From Lomentospora prolificans (Eukaryota > Ascomycota > Sordariomycetes > Microascales > Microascaceae), in the NCBI GenBank assembly GCA_029532625.1, contig JARFXM010000009.1, forward strand, positions 1,984,001 through 2,048,000: a stretch of DNA of 64,000 nucleotides, read 5' to 3'. A program made the translations under genes and the position numbers. Positions 59,263-64,000 of the stretch are shown in pieces. Each line of letters opens with the position of its first letter. Position 1 is the first letter of the stretch. Below the pieces are notes generated by a model. That model was not told the origin of the DNA. It searched no databases and saw only the letters and a program-made list of their open reading frames with translations.

Positions 59263-62200
59263 GTTGGTGGTGTAAGTGAATAACCGTCTCGAAAAAATAA
59301 AAAAAAGATAAAAAAAAGATAAAAGACCAGCTTTCGGGGTATCTTGAAAGGAATGCTGCAGTGAATATCAGCAGAGGGTAAAGTGAGAGTGAATGGTGAG
59401 AATGACTATCTTGGGAACGGAAAACGACCTTGAAGAGCTGGATCGAACAATCGTCTTTATATCCCATCCGACCGACGCTTCAGACACTTTAGTCCTTGCT
59501 TTTCAGAGATGGTTTCCTTGCCCATCGACCCCGAGCTTCTAAGAAGGAATAAGAGGACGTGACTGGGAAACTGCCTTCATCCTACAAATAAAACCAAGAT
59601 CGCGAGTAATACCATATCGGGTAAGAGTCCAGGGCAGCGACACCTGCCAAGCATGGGCCAAGAGGCGAGAATGGACAGAGAGTAAAGAGGGGAACCCTTC
59701 CTTCCATGCGACGAGGCCGCAAGTCCCGACCTGAAGTCATCGCGTTTTAAGCTTTCCCAAAATCGGGCTTTGTCGCGGGAAGCAAGGGTTTTGGTGGGAG
59801 AGGCAGCGAACAAGTGTCATGAGCTGGGCAATTGTCCCCGGTAGCCGAGTTCAATGTTCCAGGTCCTCAGTCTCCAGTCCCCTGGCTCGCTGGCGGCCCC
59901 TGAGGCCCTGTCAACGCTGGCAGGCACAGACACGCACTTGAGGCTTCCGTTCCAGCTGGCGAACAGAGATTTGGAAAGGATGGAATCTAGGTTGGCGGGA
60001 CCTTCATCACCGTATCTTGCGGCTCGATTGGCTCGCTACATATCCTAGAATGGATGATAGCTTCAATGCCTCGGCACGGGGACCTTTGATATCGGACCCA
60101 TCCATCCCTTTTCTTCCTTGAACTCGAAGCAAGACGAAGGCAGCGCGAAGAAAAATGTCCTTCTTCAAACCGTTGAGGCTCATTCTTCCCCTGTCTCGGG
60201 CCATAGCGGAGCGGGGCGCAGCCAGCAGGAATAAACATTGAACGTTACAGATTCCAGAACCCTGGTCACTTGGGCTCTCGCACGCGCTGGCGATCGCTGG
60301 AAATTCTCCGCCAGGCTGGCCATTCCGCCGGCTCTAGCGCATATCAAGAGCCTAGTTGCTTTTCGCTCGCTAGGCCCTTTGGCTGGTTGGAAAGAGAAAC
60401 CGAAACATTCACGGGGGTAAAAGTCCCCTCCCCACGCAAAGAGAAAAACAAACCAAGCATAACTCGTAATGGGAGGTTAAACGTGCTCTTGCGAGTTTCA
60501 TATATTCGCAAGCTCTGCCCGAAAAGGGAATAGTGGCTAAGAACACGAGAACTCGCTCGAGAACCTCAAGGACAAATTGGCACCACGGTGCTGGACATGA
60601 AGCTTATAAGATTCTGATCCTCTCTAGGCACATCATTTCCGCCCGAGCGGCTGGCCCGGGTCCCAAACACTCTGGACCCGGAGCTCTCGGCTCGTCGTTG
60701 GTTATAGAACCGCTGTTCATCCCTTCCTTTTTCGGATCTATCATCTAACGGCGACCCGGCCTGTCTCCTTGGGTTTCGCGGGATTCACCGTAAATCGCCG
60801 GGCCGCCTCTTCTCACTACTCGTCTCCTGCGAACGATGACGGCCGAAGCTGGTGAGCCCAGGTTGTGGCCTTTATTCCTTTTTCGGACACACTCCCTCGC
60901 CTCCTTCGACGACGACTTTGACCTGCCACTAGAAGCAGCCCAGGGGGGGTTTGCCAGCCTCGGAATCAAAGAAACCTCAGACATACCTGTCTGTGTGCTT
61001 GGTCAAGTCACCCAAAGTCACGCTAATCGTTTATAGCCAGGCCTTGCGGCAATACCCAAGGAATCTTAGACGCGCGTTGGTTCGCCGTGCATCTTGGCGT
61101 ATTAACGAGAGCTAAGAGTCTTGTGGTCTGTCTCTGTATCACAATCACGCGGCTTTATTCGCGGGCATCATGGCTCAATACCGTAATTGTAAAAGGGAAG
61201 GCAAAAATAGGCGACAGCCACTCTCAAGGTTGTGCAGTCCTGCTCATGCATACTCCCAAAGTCGACAGAGCAAGCAATGTCTATCACTTGAGTCTAGGGC
61301 GTCTAAAAAAGTCCATCCTGCGGGCTAGTAAGTTTGGTGAGCGAATACAAGAGAGCCATGGCATGATCTCTATTTCTCGAACGCCTGCAGAGCACAGCGA
61401 CATACACCCAACGCCAGCGTGGCAGCGCATATATTTTCCCGTAAGCTCAAATTTGCATTGACCCATCAGGTTACACTAGGTCAAGGTGTGCGCGCATGGC
61501 TCGGTGAGCCATACCGAAAAGGGGACACCGATGACATCAAATCCGAAAACGAGCATGTCTCTCTTACCTTTAGCCAGATCTAGACCGCTGAGGGCGAACA
61601 ACTACCCTGCCACTTTGTCTATCTTTTGATGATGATGCGGGCGTATCTCTCAACCTGTCACTAAGCAAAGCTGGTGGGAATCCGCCTGTTCGTTCGCCGT
61701 GGGCTGGGTTCCCGGCTGCATGCCGCACTCGTTACATGGGTCTGGGTGCCTGCTGCATCTTGTATTCGCTGCTGTGAAAGTCGATCTCGTAATGAACGCA
61801 AGCCAGATACGGCAGCGAGAATGAGCCACCGCAACCCCTCTTCTTGGTTCCTCTTCTCTTCCCTTGATGGCAACCGACACTCGCTGCTCTTGGTCCGAGT
61901 TCACTTTTGAGATCCGACGCATAGGAACGAAATTGAGGTGCCTCTAAAACAGTTGCAAAGCGACCTTAAAGCCAGCTGACTTCGAAGCATCGTGCAACGC
62001 CAAAGCAACTTACCAAGGCGACCTGTGGCGCACCTCCTCGCCGGGAGGATTCCTCCGTGGTACTTTGAGTCTGCATCCATCAATGGATCGTAACTCCTAT
62101 CAAGCCCGCAATTAAAACGTCACCAAGGCATCCGCCTTCCGCAGGGCACCTGCATGTCAGCTATCAGCGAGGATCCCCAGCAAGCTCCTGTCACCAAATG

Positions 62201-64000
62201 GCTATACTTGGACCATTACAAATGCAAATTGTCGTATGCGTAGCTTTTGTAACGGCAACCTTGCATAACGTTATATGGAATGCTCGAGGTGCGACCGGTC
62301 GTATGCACCTAGAGTCTGCCTTGAGCCGAACATGATCGCTCGAGAGCACGAACGGTCGATGGCGGCCTCTGAAAACCGCGCGAGAAATGAACAGCCCCGC
62401 CCCATCAGTCTCTGCAGTCGAAGGCATGCGGGCCGGCCCTTTTACAAAAGAACATCATTTCAGGTGCAATGGTTGGCCAGGTGAAATGAGCTGCTGGCGG
62501 ACAAACACAACACTCGATAAACTAGCACTAAAAGACGAGGAACCGCTCGGGCTTCTAGCCCCCAACGCGCTCATGGTACCTGGGAGTTTGAACCAAAGTA
62601 TGTGGTTACACGTACGCAGAGTCCTCTCGCAGCTAATGCAGCCGTTTACCAAGCTGGAACTAAAAGTCTGGAGTAATAGACTTGGGGTTTGCCAGAAGGA
62701 AGGCCTCGCTGCAGGTGGGGTACAGATCAACCTGCAGGTAAGCCGCCGTCCAGTCGTCGGTGATGGAAAATTCATCCGTCGCCGAAAGCACGGAGGCCGC
62801 CCTCAAACGCTAACTCAACCCGAGAATGAAGAATCTAGACCCGGCAAACCTGTTGGCAAAGCTACGCTTCACAGAACTTTAGGTGAAAGCGTGCGGCAGT
62901 CGACGTAGCGTCTGTCCATTGAAAGCCGTCCTGGACAGGTTGTCGTGAGGATGCCTGATTTATCGAGACGCTTGCAGAGAGGTATTACCGCCGTCTCGAT
63001 CAGCAGGAAGCCGCGCGATGACAAGGGAAATTGACCTTCAGAGCACCCACACAGCCCACCACAATCTCACGATTCCGCACGACCCCCTCTCTGGTTAGAA
63101 GCGAGCGGCTTTCTCCACCAAGGTGAGCCACGAGAGCCCCAAACTCGGAGCCCGGCGAGTGGTCCGTAGATGCATGTGGTATCTATGCCGAGCCCGGGAG
63201 CCCACCTGAAAGCGCGAGGGGAAAGGTGTCCTCGAAGACGCATGATAGAGCTCAGTCACGGAACGTAGGGCTGGCAAGCCTCCGAAGTGGTGACCTAGCT
63301 GGGCTTGGAGACCTTTGACAATCTTGACGAGTCATCTTTTGCGGTCCCCAGTCGATGACAGGTCATATTCCGTGTGAGCTCTCTCAGATGGTTGTCTAGG
63401 TCGGTGCGTAAGCGACAAAGCCAATCCTCGCAAAATGGTGGGGGCGGAGGTTTCGTTGAGCAGGCATGTGACGCGCTGAAAAGGGCAAGCCTGGAGCGAA
63501 TCTGGTTGACAATAGTCGAGACACAGGATGCCCATCGCCTGAAAATATAGCCGAGGCGACCACGATGCATGCCCTGTTGGATCTCGTCTCAGCACTGTGG
63601 CTGCTGTTGAGTTTGTGCCAAAGAGACCGAAGGCTCCACTTTATCAGGGTGCTTCAACGCCACCGCTGCGGGATAAGTTTTTCAATCTGTGTGATAGGTA
63701 TGTAGGCAAGAATCGATCAAGTCAGAGAGGGAAACGGGAGCATGTTTGCGTCTACCTATGTCAATGGCACATCAACTTGGGTTAGGCCCACCCTTCTCGA
63801 GGGCTATCACGTCGAGCAGGAGCGCGCCGACAAGCCACCACATGCTGTTGGCTGTAGCAATTCGGCGATATTGATCAGCTGCTGTGTGTAGAAGAAAGCA
63901 GAAGAAGACGGGGCAGCCCTTTGAGAGTCGTGCCTCGACGAGTAGAGCTCCTCGGAGCTGCTTCTAGCACTCGCACCTGCGACACTCGTCACACCTTCCA
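59263..64000. other. Gene-free terminal interval
   Basis: About 4.7 kb upstream of the cutinase. Short open frames on both strands (longest 173 codons at 62387-62908) show no domain, no consistent splicing and equal openness on the opposite strand. I see no gene, RNA or repeat that I can support. The first about 200 bases should be the cutinase promoter. Confidence 0.45.

Noticed and set aside
62387..62908. 173-codon open frame in the terminal gap
   Set aside because: No domain, and the opposite strand is equally open, as expected from GC-rich non-coding DNA.
1..64000. Bacterial features such as operons, Shine-Dalgarno sites, CRISPR arrays or riboswitches
   Set aside because: The DNA is plainly eukaryotic with spliceosomal introns, and no regularly spaced repeat array or known fungal riboswitch context was found.

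Overview
The window looks like nuclear DNA of a filamentous ascomycete (Pezizomycotina, probably Sordariomycete- or Leotiomycete-like; this placement is inference). Genes carry short GT-AG introns of roughly 45-220 bases with ctaac-type branch points and long polypyrimidine leaders. The gene set fits a filamentous fungus: an ENA-type P-type ATPase, LCL2, a cutinase, a GH76 mannosidase, and a SesB-like hydrolase fused to a CorA-like membrane domain. I could support 17 protein-coding genes plus one weak candidate. No rRNA, convincing tRNA, CRISPR array or intact transposon was seen. Exon structures were worked out by hand from reading frame, splice consensus and family resemblance.

Layout: 0-1.3 kb holds a membrane RING-H2 E3 ligase (minus). 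1.3-5.6 kb is gene-free. 5.6-9.1 kb is the ENA-type ATPase (plus). 11.2-14.9 kb holds a PP1 inhibitor-2/GLC8 protein (plus), LCL2 (minus) and mitoribosomal bL27m (plus). 14.9-24.9 kb is an accessory-looking pocket: a diverged, transition-rich direct repeat, then a C2H2/DUF3716/cupin-like protein, then the 1304-residue SesB-like hydrolase-CorA fusion. 25.3-28.6 kb returns to core genes: TAF11 (minus) and GTP cyclohydrolase I (plus), divergently arranged. 29.8-31.3 kb is a GH76 cell-wall mannosidase (minus). 34.2-38.0 kb is a large proline-rich inositol polyphosphate 5-phosphatase (minus). 39.8-43.0 kb has a small DUF4748-like membrane protein and a CID/RS/RGG RNA-processing protein (plus). 44.0-46.5 kb is the PP2A B56 subunit RTS1 (minus). 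49.3-51.7 kb is TFIIIC subunit TFC1/sfc1 (plus), convergent with a C2H2 zinc-finger gene (51.9-53.7 kb, minus). 58.4-59.3 kb is a cutinase (minus) with a one-base homopolymer frameshift. The last 4.7 kb shows no gene.

How the genes relate: most are unlinked housekeeping functions, as is usual in fungi. They include polymerase II and III transcription (TAF11, TFC1), PP1/PP2A control (GLC8, RTS1), phosphoinositide turnover, pterin synthesis, mitochondrial translation and ion export. The most unusual locus is the SesB-like hydrolase-CorA fusion. It joins a hydrolase class otherwise seen as the effector domain of fungal NLR-type proteins to a two-helix membrane domain with a GMN motif. It sits beside a lineage-specific DNA-binding-type protein and RIP-like repeat remnants, between conserved genes.
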